Numbered from the stretch's first letter, positions 38,050-63,746 are shown. The stretch: 64,000 nt of DNA from Membranipora membranacea (GCA_914767715.1 OU612068.1:30010001-30074000); one strand, 5' to 3'. Notes: generated by a model not told the origin, from the sequence alone. Numbers and translations are program-made.

Positions 38050-41000
38050 ATGATGGAGAAGGTGAGTATAATGGGGTATGAGTATTTATGTAAATATATT
38101 ATAATACAATATCCAGGTTTATAGTTTCTTATGCAGCCTGGCTATTCACAATTATACCGTTTTATAAAAATAAAAACTTGTGTTTTTATATTCGTGATCA
38201 TATGTTTTATTTTATTAATCTTTTTCAACATCTCAGAAAAATGATACATGGAGTAAGGATGAGGATTCGCGCAGCAGCTCATTTCATACCTTTGCCTCAT
38301 CAACGACAGCGCATGGATTTTCACGCCTGGTCGAAGCTAAACACATCATACGTAGAGCCGTGTGGTGTACTTTATTAGTGACAGCCGGTATAGGAGTGGT
38401 CACTGTACTGGGTATCAGGTCAGAAAACTACTGCACAAATATGACATTAAAATTATCACTTGTGTTCATCTTGTAGATTGAAGCGTGGCTAAATATTAAA
38501 GCTCATAAATAAAATGTTAACATAGAGGCTCAATTTGGCTTCATACTGCTTCTGACGAGGTTTTGTACATTTTTTTTAGTTTGATTGATTTGTCGAATGT
38601 CAAATTACCTCACACTATTGAACAAAGGAGAAACAGGTTGCTCCTTGATTGAACTGTAGCCTGGTCAGCTGTAGAAATAGAGTCATGCAAGTGGCAAATA
38701 ATCGATAGATAGGTATTTTATTTTGGTACTTTTGTCTAAATAGTACTAAATGACAGAGCCTTGTTTCCGCAGTACTTTGTAATTTAATTACAAAGTACTT
38801 TGGAAACGAGGCTGTCATATAATACTGTTTAGAATCTTTACACTCTGTGGCACAAAACTCTCCAAAAATCTGTTGGTTCTTGTCCTCGGCATCAGGAACT
38901 GTGACCTTCCTCTGACATAACAGGAATGTAAAATATGTTCTTCAACAGTAATAGACAGTTTTCTGAGCCCTTATTTATGGCTCAATTCGGAGTTGTCCTC
39001 TCTCCAGTTTGGTACTTTTAACCCAGGCCGCATAGGAAAAACGTGCTGAAAGAGGGTTATCTTGAAAACCGCTTATGTAAGGATAAAAATGGCTTTTGAT
39101 TCAGAGTCTGCCCCATTGAAAACCCTGCAAACAGGGTTTCCAAATCATTGGAGGCTTGAATGTTGATACATCTTAATTTTAGTGATGAAACTCGTGAAAA
39201 ATTATGCCAAATGGTCAGCAAAATAGGCAGAAAATGCTATAATCAATGAACTCCCTTCATTGCTATAATTGACTATCCAAATACTAAAATTTTTTCCCAA
39301 ACTATGTCCATATGAGTTTTCAATGTTTCAGATTCTGAATCAAAAATAATCTTTATCCTATTATGAGCGGTTTTCAAGATAACCCTCTTTTCAGCACGTT
39401 TTTTCTATGCGGCGTGGGTTAAAAGTACCAAACTGGAGAGAGGACAACTCCGTATTGAGGCCTAAATCAGAAGTCAGAAAACTGTCTATAAAGCCTGTTT
39501 CCAGCTTTTGAACACTGTCCGAGATGAAAAACTTCATATCAAGCTCAAAAGATTGTCTGTGAAAAAGACCAGTTAGCTTCCTTCGCTTTTTTTGTGTGGC
39601 TGACATATACCACATCTCAATAATATAGCGCAACGGGTCTGTAATCATTGTTTTCTTTAGGGTTCACTTCGTTTGGCACAGGGACCATGTTAGGAGAGTT
39701 CCCATAGGTTTGGAAGCCTGCCTTCAGAAAGGCAACTCTCAAAAATATCACAGAAAACTGGGCAAAAGAAAAATAACATGAACGACTTTAAAGTGCAACC
39801 AAGGTTTCGAACAACTTCTCATTGATGGCCATTGATTCATAGCAGATAGCACCTTCTGCATGGGGAAAAAGACAAAATATAATTCGGATGATTATTCAGC
39901 CAGAATTCTTGTGAAACATTTCTTCCATCAGGTACTCAAACTCAGCTAAAAGAGAATACCACATAGCAGTTTCCTGTTCCTGTTATTATTTAGCCAGTGC
40001 TCTATAATTATTACAGCAAAGTCTTGGAACCTCCCCTAAACTGAAGTGTTACCCAGCTTAGAGTCAGCAACTACTTTGAGTTTTGCATCGCGTAATGCAC
40101 AAAGCTGATGCTGCCCAGCACATTATTTGCTATTTAATGCATTGCTGCGAAACCTTGGTATCTTAGCACTTATATTATCAGGGCCACTAGCTTTATCAGT
40201 CTTACACATCCGTAACTGCTTCCGGACTTCAGCCACACTGATATCTGGAGTCAGGGCAATATCAGTTTCAGGTCTGCTTGGCTCACTGTTACTGGGTGGG
40301 TCATTGCATCCACTGCTGTGTGACTGCTCACTGCTGTTAGTATAGTGGTCTGCATTATCATCAGAGGTGAATCTATTATAGAAGATGTTCTTCTCGTTGG
40401 CCAACTCAAACTGCTTCGTTGTTGAAAGGTGGTCATAGTTATCCCTTATCTTTGTTTAATCCTGACATGTTTTTAATCCCTTGCCAGGCTTTTTTTCATG
40501 TTTTACGACATGTTACTTAGCATCTTGTTCTTGTATGCTACTTTGGCTTCTGTAACGTGTTTGTTTATGTCCTTCTGTGTAGATTTTGCTTGAGTGAGGT
40601 CATTAGATTTTATGTCCGGCAACCTTTTTTGCCATCAGTGATTTTATATCTGGTGTTAATCATGACTTAGTAAACATCAAACCTCTGTGATTATCTGTAT
40701 TATAATATATACACGGACATCACAGCGCACTGCGTGTTCATATATTGGTTGTTCCATATTGTAGATTAAAAGAGTTTCTACAATTTAATACAATCTCAGA
40801 ATCAGATATAAGATCCGAGCCATATTTTGAATTCCCAAGTGTCACCATATGCAATCATAACCTGTGAGTATTGTGATTACTTAGTAATGTTGTGATGGTG
40901 AGGATGATGGTGATAATGACGATGATGTTTCTCATGATCATTGTGTCGAAAGTTTCAGCAACTATTTGAAAAATCCCAAATGCGACTGGTTTCAGCTTGA

Positions 41001-44000
41001 ATTGTCAGTTGTGATTATCTCACCATTCATAAAAGTATATTGTTTATTTCTTTGTAATTACCCCGTCCCGGTACATAAAAATCTCAAATTCAAACAATAT
41101 TTTGCAGATAGAATCAGTGGCACATTTTTTCTTCAATATTAAAATATATGTCAGTTGGGTATAGGCTATATATAGCCAGATGGAAAGAACTTTCATCACG
41201 CCATCACGCCACGATGGCACGATGACCCCACCATGTATCTAGGGTGCTGTTACCGATCAAATCGTACGGATTGTTTAATTTTTATCACCAATCATTGCAG
41301 AGTGAGCAAAGGACAGTTGGTAGCGAAACAGATGAATGAGCAGCACGCGGCTGGTAGTGAGTATCATGGATTACGTCCTGATGCTCCAGAGAACTTCATG
41401 ATGGAGTATTATGAAAGTAAGTCCCCAAACTCGGACCATGAGAGAGTTTTTACTATCTCGTTTTGTGTGAATAGTTTTGTGCTGGCATGCTAAAATTACG
41501 GGCAGGGAAATTTGGTGGATACTTTTGTTCAATACTCACTAGGCTATGTGAGAAGTTTTATGGTCATATTGGTATCACTTTTACCATGTTCGTAAACCAT
41601 GTACCACATCTGTATTGGATAAAACTTAGAATTCAGCCAATAATTCAGCGTTGCTTGTAATTCTCTGACTCGTATCCAGCTTTTTGCGGCTGGAATTAAG
41701 TGTCTAATGTGCCAAACTAGTAAGTAGCTGATTTCCTTCTCTCTTCAGTCTCAATTTTATTTATAATCCACTTCATGAGAGACACTCAAAACTAAAGTGC
41801 ATTGAACGCAGAAAAAATCACCACACTGGATAAAAACTTGATCTGTCAATGACTTTTCAATACTGTTGTTATCATGATTGTGAAGCTCTACTGATGCCCA
41901 GAGTATTGATTATGATAAAAAAAAAATGGATCTACTGAAGTTTTCCAGGGTTTTAGTTATTTTGAAGCAGCCTGTAACTTGACAACCCCTCCCATTACCA
42001 ATCACATCCTTTGTGATGCCAATTCATATTTATAATTCTGATGCATAGTGTATTGGGGATGGTAGCCTGTTTTGACAAGATTTGTTGTGGGGTTCTCCTC
42101 CCCCCACAACAATTCTTGTCAAGACAGGCTAGGGTGATGGTTGGTCTCATTTTATCTGCATGAAATTAGCCGGATTAGGCTTCCAATTATTTCTGTGGAT
42201 CAAATCAAATCGAACTGGTTATTTATTGCTGTTTTTTTTCGATAATGCAAGATTCTGCTTTGAAATCAATTTCATAATGTATCAAATCTAAATACATATT
42301 TAAAATAAAATACATATTTTGACCAGCACATCACCATCTACCTTGTGTATTGCTATAAGATATTCAATGTGGTTTTGCCACTCAATCCTTTATTGGATAT
42401 ATACATAAACACACCCATATATATACATATATATGAGTTGATAAAAAGCTAAAAATATATTAACTGTGTGAATCTTATTAATGCTGTAGGCGTTTGTGAG
42501 CACACAGAATGTTCGAGTGATGAGATGAGATGTATCAGAGGACCTACTGGATGCTGTATTAGTATGGTGATGGTATGTGACGGATATTCTGATTGTATGG
42601 ATGACAAAGATGAGTCAAACTGTCCTGAATATAATACTAACTCCCGTAAGTGAATGAGTTATAACATCATAACAAACACAAACTTATTCCAATGGATAGT
42701 CTATAATTTGTACGTTTGATTTAAAAAATTGCTAATAATTGGGTCCAAATTTTATTAAGAAGCTAGTTTCAGCTCCATATAACCTCACACTTTATGTTTC
42801 AATCCTAGACGATCAGCATATCTAAGGATTACATTATGCCATTCTAGGGATGGCACAATGAGCCCCTGTCTCAATCACAACGTACATACATACATATAAT
42901 AAGCCCCTGCCTTCATCCCAGGGTTAATTTGAAACAATGGGCAAGAGTTGAGATAACAGGCAGGGGATAAATTCTCAGGAGATTTACAGACTTGATGAGT
43001 TCTCTTACTGCCTTATAGTCTCTGAAGCTTTTTTGACAGCAGCAGAAAATGATTCTGGGAAAGTTGTGAATCTCCTGGCACCCTCAACTCCCCAAATCAC
43101 CGTGCAGATAATGAGTTTCTAAAGTTATCAATAAGAATTAAGTCTTAAAAATCTAAGATCCCTCTTCACTAATGCAAACATACATTAAATACACTATCAG
43201 TGAACCTGACATGAAAAAGCTGAACTCTTCTCAATGTGTATCTCTTTTACAGCAATTGGTAGCGATGATATAGCCTCAGGTAGTGGTGACGGTGCAGCCC
43301 CAGAAGTTGGGGACGGTGCAGCCCCAGAAGGTGGAGACGATTCAGCCCCAAAGGGTGGGGACGGTACAGCCCCAGGAAGTGGGGACGGTACAGGTTCAAA
43401 TAATAGTGAAGAAGGTGGTATTGATATACCCTCTGTTGAGAGACAGACTGAATCAAACACGACCACATCTTCTCAGTCTAACAGCTCAGACTATACAGCT
43501 CAGTCATTAGACTTTGATCTGGCCTCTATGCTGAGGATCAGCGGCTGGCAGCTTCATGACAGATCTCAAACTAACCAAACTACTACTCTGCTGGATTGTA
43601 CTTTTGATGGGATCAAATGTAACTCAAAGGTCAGATTCACTTTGTTTTGGCCATCTTTCATTGTGGCTAAAAGTATTTCTCTTTACTATACTCATGTTTC
43701 TAATGTTATTCAGTTTAACTTGACAACCATTTCAACAGAAAATGGTATATTTCTAAAAGTATTATTCATCAAAAATGTCTGTTTATGATAATACAGAGAC
43801 TAGAATACCAACCATTCCAAGGGCAAATAATTACTAGAAATAAAACATGGCAATACTTATTAGAAGCCACCAACATTTAATTCTGGGCTGTAGAAGATGA
43901 CAGTTGAATGGCTTAGAACAAGTTTGTTTCCTCTCTGGCTGTGGGGGCTATTGTGCCTCTGTACCCAACGCTTGTATATCCTTTCACTACCAGACCAGAG

Positions 44001-47000
44001 ATAGCAACCTTGTTTTTAGTTTTTTACTTTCCACTTCCACTTTACTAATTGTCAGTGTTTTACAGTTGGCAGTATATGTGGCCATATGTACGCTTGGACG
44101 AGTTGGGTATCTTATATTATTACAGAAGTGAAGAGGGAAATTGGATTAAGTTTGATCTGTCTTTTTTCACAGTGGTTTGAGCAGGTTTTGACAGAAAAGA
44201 GCGTTTGCTACACATTCAATCATCCTAAAAGACAAGAATGGCTGTCAACACAAACTTCAACTCCAATCAAGCAATGGAATGGAGGTTCCAGTTCTGGACT
44301 TCAACTTATGCTGGATGCAAGAACGGTAAAGTGTCTATGTATGACAATTTCAACCAAACCAAACCTATTTATGGTTGGCGACATTTTGAAAACGTGTTAT
44401 GGTAGAAATTTAGTCATGACTCACTAATTTGGTTAGTTTTCATTCTTGCACTGCCTATTATGATTAAACGATATGCTAAGCAGGTTCTACAGTCTAATAT
44501 AATCACCATGTGCTTCTTTTGTAGGCTGATTATATGACAAACATTTACACAAACCTTTTTAAAGGACTCATAATCAGAGTCCATAGTTCGAACGAGAAGC
44601 CGGATATGAGAAACTCAGGCATATATCTATCAGTAGGCTTCCACACCAACATAGCTTTATCAAAAGCAGAGGTATGAACTAAAGCTGAGGTGTTTCTCCC
44701 AAAATATTCAGCGTTGAATTGTGGATTAGGCCACTGTAGGACTGTCCCCTTTCGTACAGTTTAGACATGTGTAATTCCTATTTAATAGAATCAATCAAAT
44801 AACCTAATAAGGAAGTTTTGTACCCAACAACCTTATTGAAGGAGCTTGAATTTTATCATAAACAAGTTTTGGTGATAAGACAACCCAGCGCAGTAACAGT
44901 ATTGGTTTCAACTCTATTTTATTCTAACACAAATATGAGTGATTTTGTATACTGTAGCTCACACAACTGGAGGAGCCCTGGGGTAGATGTGACAGGAATG
45001 CCCGTCTAAAGTACTCACCCACAAAGTACACATATGAGGGCTGCTTTCTGGAATGCAAGGTTGAACATGTTATCAATAAATGTGATTGTTTACCTTACTA
45101 TATCGACTTAGGTTAGTTGTGTATCAATCGACTGTTCTCATACAAGCATTGCCTGGCTGTTATTTTTGTTGGTCATTTGCTTTATGTCAATCATTTAACT
45201 TTAATTAAAGGTTTTCAATCTTAAATGTTTATTTTTATGTTGATTCACATGAAATTGGTCAACAAAGCTGTTGTAGATCAATTTAGTGTTTTAAAGGAGT
45301 TGTCTGCTCACAAACAATAAGGATATAGCTCCAAATATATGTTCCCAAACTCCCTGCTCGGACAATCTATGAAAGCCGAGCAAATGTGCTTGCTCTTAAA
45401 TGATTACCCCCCCCTGTTGGGTGGGAAAGTCATGGCCTTAATTTCTCTATGTTCATAGATGTTGCAAGTTATGAATGATTTCTTAGATAATTTGCCGCGT
45501 CTTATTTTTTTAGAAAATGCCCAGAAAGATACATGTGACTATACAACATGGATAACATGTGGTACTCAGGCTATCTGTAAGTATACAACTTTGTGTCAAC
45601 ACTATCGAATACTCCACATTAAACTAATAGTAATCCTCACTTTGTGTTGTAAATCGGCACAGAAAATATGTAAAACTCATCAGTCAAGCTGTGACCAATA
45701 CTAACTCAAGTATTTTTACACTCGCATGAAAATGTTGACCATCTCGCTACAATGCGGAGATACTCATGTCTTCTAGTTTGAGCAATACAAATACAAAAGT
45801 ATTTTCATCACAAAATAAATTTTTTTACTTGCTCTCTACAGTGGACTAATGTCTCATAGATGGCCTGCATGTCTTAATGAAACACAATCTTTGTGAATTA
45901 GATAATGAAAACCATAACTATAGCACGTGAACATTTCATACTTGAAATTAACCTAATACATTTAACAATTGCTTTTTAGCTCAAACCAGCCAGGTACTTT
46001 TGTAATATATGAGAAACAGTATAAGATTATTCTGGTATTTTCAGTGGAGGTTGAGGGGAATTCGTCAAGATTTTGTAATTGTAATCCGGGATGTATAGAG
46101 AAGCAGTATCAAACTCAAACATCACAAAGTCAGATCGTAGACTCTCTCGATGATTGGAAAGCTATGAATTCTAAATACTACAAAAAAGGGCAGATCGGAG
46201 ATCACTCGACTAATAATCACTCTTTCTACAGGTCAGGGGCGACTATAGGTATTGTAAGGCCATGTGTCCAGTGGTCTAAGTGAACTTCTTTCTTCGTGGG
46301 CACTCTATTTTCTGGGTAACAGCAGGAGGGTGCCGGAGACACCTTTTTTTTGCAATATCTATTTCATATCTATTCATGTTGAGCATTACATTTAAGCAGA
46401 AATATAGATATGTAATAGAATGATTGATAATTGATGATATGATTGATATCTGGGCAAAAAGAGAGTTTTCATGCAGTTTTTTTGCACAGAATCCAATGGG
46501 AACAGTTTTCTAAACTTTCCCCGTCTATTATTTATGGGAACTCAGTTCCCACCAGATCCCTGATGTATCTGACAAGTTTATCTGTTAACTTGCTACTGGT
46601 ACTTGTCATATCAGGGAGCGAGAAGCTTCAGATTATTCAGCTCATGAAGTTATTTTAATGTTGAATCTTACGCCCAATATCAAGCGCCAGTTCTCCTGAC
46701 CAAATATAGGATGGAATGTTCAGTTACTCAGAAGGTCTCCTGTTTCAGGCTGATCTTGAGTGTTTCACTTTAGTGATCACACTAAAATACTTCAAGCATA
46801 ATAATTTTATTTCAATTCGTTGGAACTAATGAATGTACCTTTTTTCACAGGGACAGCGTCGTTAGCCTGAATGTTTACTTCAAGGACATTAGGCTCACTA
46901 CTATAAAGCAGAAGAAAGCCCTAGATGAGTTGGCACTTTTAAGTAAGTTGCTGTTGACAACAATGTACAACATGTAAATAACATACATAACAAAACAGAA

Positions 47001-47867
47001 TTATATACCTGTAAACTCGTTCCAATAGATGAGGCATTGGCATCTGGCCCTTGACTGACTCCAAAGGGAACACTTAGCAGGGTGTCAGGGCATTTACAGA
47101 GTTTTTTCTTCTTTCCTTTTTCTCTCCCAAACTTTTGAATTTTCAGATTAAGTTAAGAGGATGTGAATTTTGTAGATGACTCAGGGTTCATAATTACACA
47201 TAAATTTCTATGCATCAATGTAATAAATAGTATACAGAATCATACTAAAATACATGCATACAGATTATTTACTTACTTCTGTGATGTTCAGTTATCAGGA
47301 TACATAATCCTCTCTTAGTAGTGTGAATGGCAGCCAAGAACTCAACTACTTACTTCTGTGACCTAACTACTTACATCTGTGACCTAACTACTTACTTCTG
47401 TGACCTAACTACTTACTTCTGTGACCTAACTACTTACTTCTGTGACCGACAAGTCAACGTTTCATTGTTGGCTTTCTGTAAAACATCTCAGCAATTCAGT
47501 GGGAGTTATCAGATGTTTTTCGACACTAAATAAATTGACTGACCAGGTAAATTTATTAAGTGTAAATGTGCTAACTGAGGAGAGTTGTTAATACAGGCGG
47601 AGGGAGGGGGAAAGAAGCCTTATCTTATAACTGTGAACGCTAAATTTGTGAGAACAAAGGGAGCCTTTACTACTTTTTTACGATATTATTATGACTGCAG
47701 GCGAGTTTGGAGGAATGCTGGGATTGTTTATGGGTCTGAGCCTACTGACTGTAGTAGAGATAATTGAGGCGATTGTGATGGCTTGTTACAAATACTACCT
47801 GAAGGGAAAGTACAGGAGGCCAGGTGTGACGCCGTCAGCTGATCAAACAACAGTGTCATATCAGTAA
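38050..47867 (+). CDS. DEG/ENaC-family sodium channel with an LDL-receptor class A domain
   Basis: Thirteen exons (38050-38061, 38237-38418, 40765-40863, 41301-41416, 42490-42645, 43253-43629, 44173-44325, 44525-44671, 44958-45111, 45514-45576, 46045-46231, 46851-46942, 47701-47867) give 634 residues, all phases consistent. Cytosolic N-terminus with the gating His-Gly (TTAHGFSRL, H30-G31), TM1 about 46-64, then the conserved FPSVTICNHN. An LDLa module (about 139-181, CDGYSDCMDDKDESNC) and a Gly/Asp/Ala/Pro repeat linker are followed by the Cys-rich ENaC ectodomain (EGCFLEC, KCDCLPYY, FCNCNPGC, LNVYFKDI). TM2 about 584-606 contains the G-L-S selectivity filter (GLFMGLS) and the EII motif. It forms trimeric amiloride-sensitive Na+ channels at the plasma membrane by family. 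Exon 1 is tiny and the start is the least certain part. The exon 10 acceptor at 45513 is chosen because the earlier one at 45458 runs into a stop. Confidence 0.92.
38751..38817. repeat. 67-bp foldback in an ENaC intron
   Basis: TGACAGAGCCTTGTTTCC and AGTACTTTGTAA return as TTACAAAGTACT and GGAAACGAGGCTGTCA with a few mismatches and an ATT-rich loop. No clear target duplication was found, so it is recorded as a hairpin repeat only. Confidence 0.65.
38954..39486. mobile_element. 533-bp long-TIR element, copy B, in an ENaC intron
   Basis: Same family as 27381-27888: begins GACAGTTTTCTGAG and ends CAGAAAACTGTC, with TA on each side (38952-38953 and 39487-39488). Removing the 26 bases of a micro-insertion at 39244 and its duplication gives 507 bp, close to the 508 bp of copy A. 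It lies in intron 2 of the channel gene. Confidence 0.82.
39244..39262. mobile_element. 19-bp palindromic micro-insertion with perfect 7-bp duplication
   Basis: CAATGAACTCCCTTCATTG is flanked by CTATAAT at 39237-39243 and 39263-39269. The related element copy A (about 27670) has the uninterrupted site GCTATAATTGAC, so the 26-base difference is an insertion plus duplication. The sequence differs by one base from the copy at 7622. Confidence 0.88.
40127..40640 (-). pseudogene. LINE ORF2 linker/RT fragment, antisense in an ENaC intron
   Basis: On the minus strand the frames read KDINKHVTEAKVAYKNK, KKAWQGIKNMSG, KNIFYNRFTSDDN and MCKTDKASGPDNISAKI. These are the region between endonuclease and polymerase of jockey/CR1-type LINEs, ending at the conserved K-A-x-GPD-x-I. 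Frameshifts and stops separate them. It is opposite in orientation to the host gene. Confidence 0.75.
42063..42131. repeat. 69-bp foldback in an ENaC intron
   Basis: TAGCCTGT...GACAAGA...TGTTGTGGGG returns as CCCCACAACA...TTGTCAA...ACAGGCTA around a TTCTCCTC-rich loop. The flanks GGGATGG and GGGTGATGG hint at a target duplication but differ by two inserted bases. Confidence 0.65.
43262..43396 (+). repeat. coding 24-bp repeat in the ENaC gene
   Basis: About five units encoding G-D-G-A-A-P-E/G-x-G follow the LDLa domain. The encoded segment is acidic and flexible and looks like a spacer between the LDLa module and the ENaC ectodomain core. Nearly identical codons in neighbouring units suggest recent slippage or unequal exchange. 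Confidence 0.8.
47342..47447. repeat. 21-bp tandem repeat, about five units, ENaC intron 12
   Basis: The unit TAACTACTTACTTCTGTGACC is repeated about five times with one or two changes. It lies between exons 12 and 13 of the channel gene. The open frame over it is a by-product of a unit length divisible by three. Confidence 0.9.
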
Positions 47868-49244
47868 GCGACTGCAAGTGCAAACTCTCCAAATGGTTGT
47901 GAATGTCTGCAATTGATTTATGATTTAATATATATAGTATCATTTTCTGTGCAACTACTAAAATAGATCACAATACAGTATTGACACTTTATATGGTTCA
48001 GCTTTTTTCTCATCAATTCTGTTGTCTATGCACATTACACAGGTTTTTTTCTGTATTCATTTTTATATATACATTTATACTTTTCTCTTCTTCTCACTCA
48101 GATTAAGTTTCTATGGATATATTTTCCCTCATTTATTGATATATGGTTTTCCCTCATTTATCATCTTTATAGTACCATGATTCTTGATACATATCACAGG
48201 CTACTATGAGGTCATTCAACCCTAAATAGAAGTTGTAACTCATCAGCCTTGGAGAATCTTATTCCTTTTACTTTGACTCGTATCTTCAACCGAATCCAAC
48301 ATCTGTCACTCTTGTCACAGTTTGGAACATTTAGTAAGCCTCACCATTTTGTTTGCCCTTACTTTTTTCACACTAGACAGGCTATTGATGGTGTACTTGA
48401 TACGTTTAGAATTCAGCCTGGATCATGTTTGATCCAATTGCCTGCATTTTGATTTGCTCCGATTCTAATGGTACACTGATAGCACAAGGCAGCGACCGGG
48501 AGGGGGGGGAGCAATTCCAAATGGATCAGTTAGTTCTAAATCATCATAAATCATGAACTTGTTTGCCTGGCTGGTGGCTCTACGCGGCAAACAATCAATA
48601 AAAGGTGAGAAGAACAGAAACATAAGAATAGTAGAGAAAATAAATCTTTATTGTTGAGTGCAGCAGCAGCGGCGCCGGCGGCATGTATACATAAGAGAGA
48701 AATATTGTAATAATTATCTACATGTACATAACACAGAATGGTTTGACGATTTGAAAATCAATTTGTACAAAAAATGAGTGAACAACAAATCATGGTGATG
48801 ATGGTGATGATGATACAAAATATTACAATGGCAACAACAAAACTGACCAGCCAGCATCACCTGTTACAGGTAACCGTCAACCCAAAAGCTTAAAAATCTA
48901 CTTAAAAGATCGAGAGCGTGGTCATGCCATGACAAAAACTTTACAAAACATACAACTACATCACTGCTTTACAAACAGCTAAACTACAATATGAGTATGA
49001 GGGCAGTTTTACTGGGAGCCTATCCAAAGAGACACTTAGCCCCAAATACTGTCCAGTATCAGGAGGCTGATACCTGCAGCGTAACAATCGAGCAGGGATG
49101 GTCTCTCGCATATGTGTGTGATCAGCTCTGCATGAGGGAGAGAGCGAGGGAGGTGGCAGTGTTCATATATCCATCCTCAAGTACTGAGTCAGCATAGAGA
49201 CGCTGTGTGTAACACAACGACATTGTCAGCACCTTCACATCCCA
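47868..49244. other. convergent 3' region between the sodium channel and TLE
   Basis: Both genes point into this 1.4-kb stretch, which should hold both 3' UTRs. The overlapping poly(A)-like signals at 48639-48652 are the only feature I can support. A GATGATGGTGATGATGAT microsatellite is near 48793. Confidence 0.5.
48639..48652. terminator. back-to-back poly(A) signals on both strands
   Basis: AATAAATCTTTATT contains AATAAA on the plus strand (48639-48644) and AATAAA on the minus strand (48652-48647). It is placed to serve the minus-strand TLE gene (about 590 bases past its stop) and possibly the plus-strand channel gene (about 770 bases past its stop). Use of the site is inferred. Confidence 0.5.
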
Positions 49245-62297
<13,053 letters not shown>

Positions 62298-62935
62298 GGC
62301 GCTAGCAGAGCCAGACGTGGAGGCCTTCTGTGTAAAGATATATTTTGACTACGAATCACAGTTAAACGGCAAACAGCAGATTATCCTTATAACAGAGAAA
62401 TGATGACACTTCTGACGACAATAAAACGCTTCTCGATTTGAATACTCAGCTGGTGCAGTGAATTGAAAGTATCCAAGTTTGATAGTACTATCCAAGATAA
62501 GGTTTAGTTCTTGTTTGAACAGAGGTAAAGCGCTAGCCTGCTTGTGAGAAATTCAACTCAATGCTATCAATCTCGCATCAAATCAGCCAACAAACAAAGA
62601 CCACAGCTAACCACACAAGACGGGAATGCACCGATCTGATTGGCCGCAATCAGTTTTAGTCTGATCAAAAGCAACGTGGACTAGGCGGAGATTACACACT
62701 AATTTCACTGCAGTCCCTTATTCAGCCAATCAAAGGGTATAATCAATTGCAAGCACCGCCCAGTGTATGACTAGTGAGCTGTCAGTTAGAGGCACGTGGT
62801 TTGGCTGTTGGAACAAAGAAGTGGCTGCTTTGAGCTCACAACTTAATGGAAACTATCACATATTTTAGCACCCTCTGGTTCTAATACTTATCCCAGCAAT
62901 CTACAGCCGATATCATATAATTCTTCTTTTTGTAG
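62298..62935. promoter_or_regulatory. probable TLE promoter and 5' UTR region
   Basis: Directly upstream of the TLE start codon. CCAAT boxes appear as GATTGGC near 62638 and GCCAATCAAA near 62724, and the sequence is less AT-rich than surrounding introns. No transcription start can be fixed from sequence, and a divergent plus-strand gene may share the region. Confidence 0.35.
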
Positions 62936-63042
62936 CCGTTTATTCACCCAAATCAATATATCATCACCTAATGTCCACGAGATTTTACTGAAATCCCTGC
63001 CAAATTACTGCAATGACGCCATCATTTCAATGTTGAGAAAAG
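62936..63042 (+). other. exon-like segment of unknown gene
   Basis: CTTCTTTTTGTAG precedes and GTAAAAAT follows a 107-base stretch with a single open frame containing SSPNVHEILLKSLPNYCNDA. Composition is protein-like and helical. It does not join in phase to the downstream open frame at 63511. Identity is unknown and it could be chance. Confidence 0.25.
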
Positions 63043-63510
63043 GTAAAAATATTCATATAAATAATCTAGGGCAGTGTCACACTGATATCAACTGTGAATA
63101 TCAGTAGTCCTGCCTGTGAACCAAGCATGAGCTGTCAACTCATGCTAGCATCGCAGTGATAGTCTCTTCCCACACGACCAGGGATAAGGGTGTAAAGGTA
63201 CCATCACCACCAAGTCATGAGTATCAGTATACTAACAAAGCTGCTGGTATGACAGCCGGCTCTTTCCTCAGTACAGTTTCAAATTAAAACCGCATTTAAC
63301 CACACACAATGGTACGAGATCTATGGGTGGTCATTAGAAGTGAAGAAGGTTGAGAAAAAAAGGTCCGCAATAGTCAGGTCGGAAGTCAGTGTCAATTCCC
63401 ATTCTCTAGCACAACTCACTACCTACATCAGGACAGTAATTGTACAGTCACACTTCCTGTGATTGTTTGTTATAAGCTGCAGTGATATGTATTATGTTGA
63501 CATATTTCAG

Positions 63511-63672
63511 GTTACTGCTCAGGAGATGGCAGGAGATGGCAGGTGGCCTTTGTCTGTCACTGACTATAGTAGATTATATCAGCACACATTGATACCGTCC
63601 GCAGCTCTTACTGCTGCCGATATCTGTGAATATATCATTCTCTGTCATCAGTCAAACGCTGCGGCCAGCTAG
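63511..63672 (+). other. possible terminal exon of an unknown plus-strand gene
   Basis: After the acceptor-like CATATTTCAG an open frame reads SVTDYSRLYQHTLIPSAALT and continues to a TAG at 63670-63672. The sequence looks protein-like but matches no family I can name. Confidence 0.25.
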
Positions 63673-63678
63673 CTCTCC

Positions 63679-63746
63679 TCATCCCTTTTTCTTCCACTGC
63701 TCCTTCCATTTGGAGTAAAAATCGGCTACTTTGTGTATCACCAGAC
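63679..63746 (-). other. possible terminal exon of an unknown minus-strand gene
   Basis: On the minus strand TTTTTTTTTCAG is followed by an open frame reading VIHKVADFYSKWKEQWKKKG and a TGA at 63681-63679. The polypyrimidine tract and lysine-rich ending look like a real last exon. The rest of the gene would lie to the right of the window. Confidence 0.35.

Noticed and set aside
45459-45513. Upstream acceptor for ENaC exon 10 at 45458
   Set aside because: In the required phase it reaches TGA after six codons. The acceptor at 45513 keeps the frame and yields the expected Cys-containing segment.
47327-47533. Open frame with repeated Y-F-C-D-L-T-T
   Set aside because: It arises from the 21-bp tandem repeat in an intron; ENaC exons 12 and 13 join without it.
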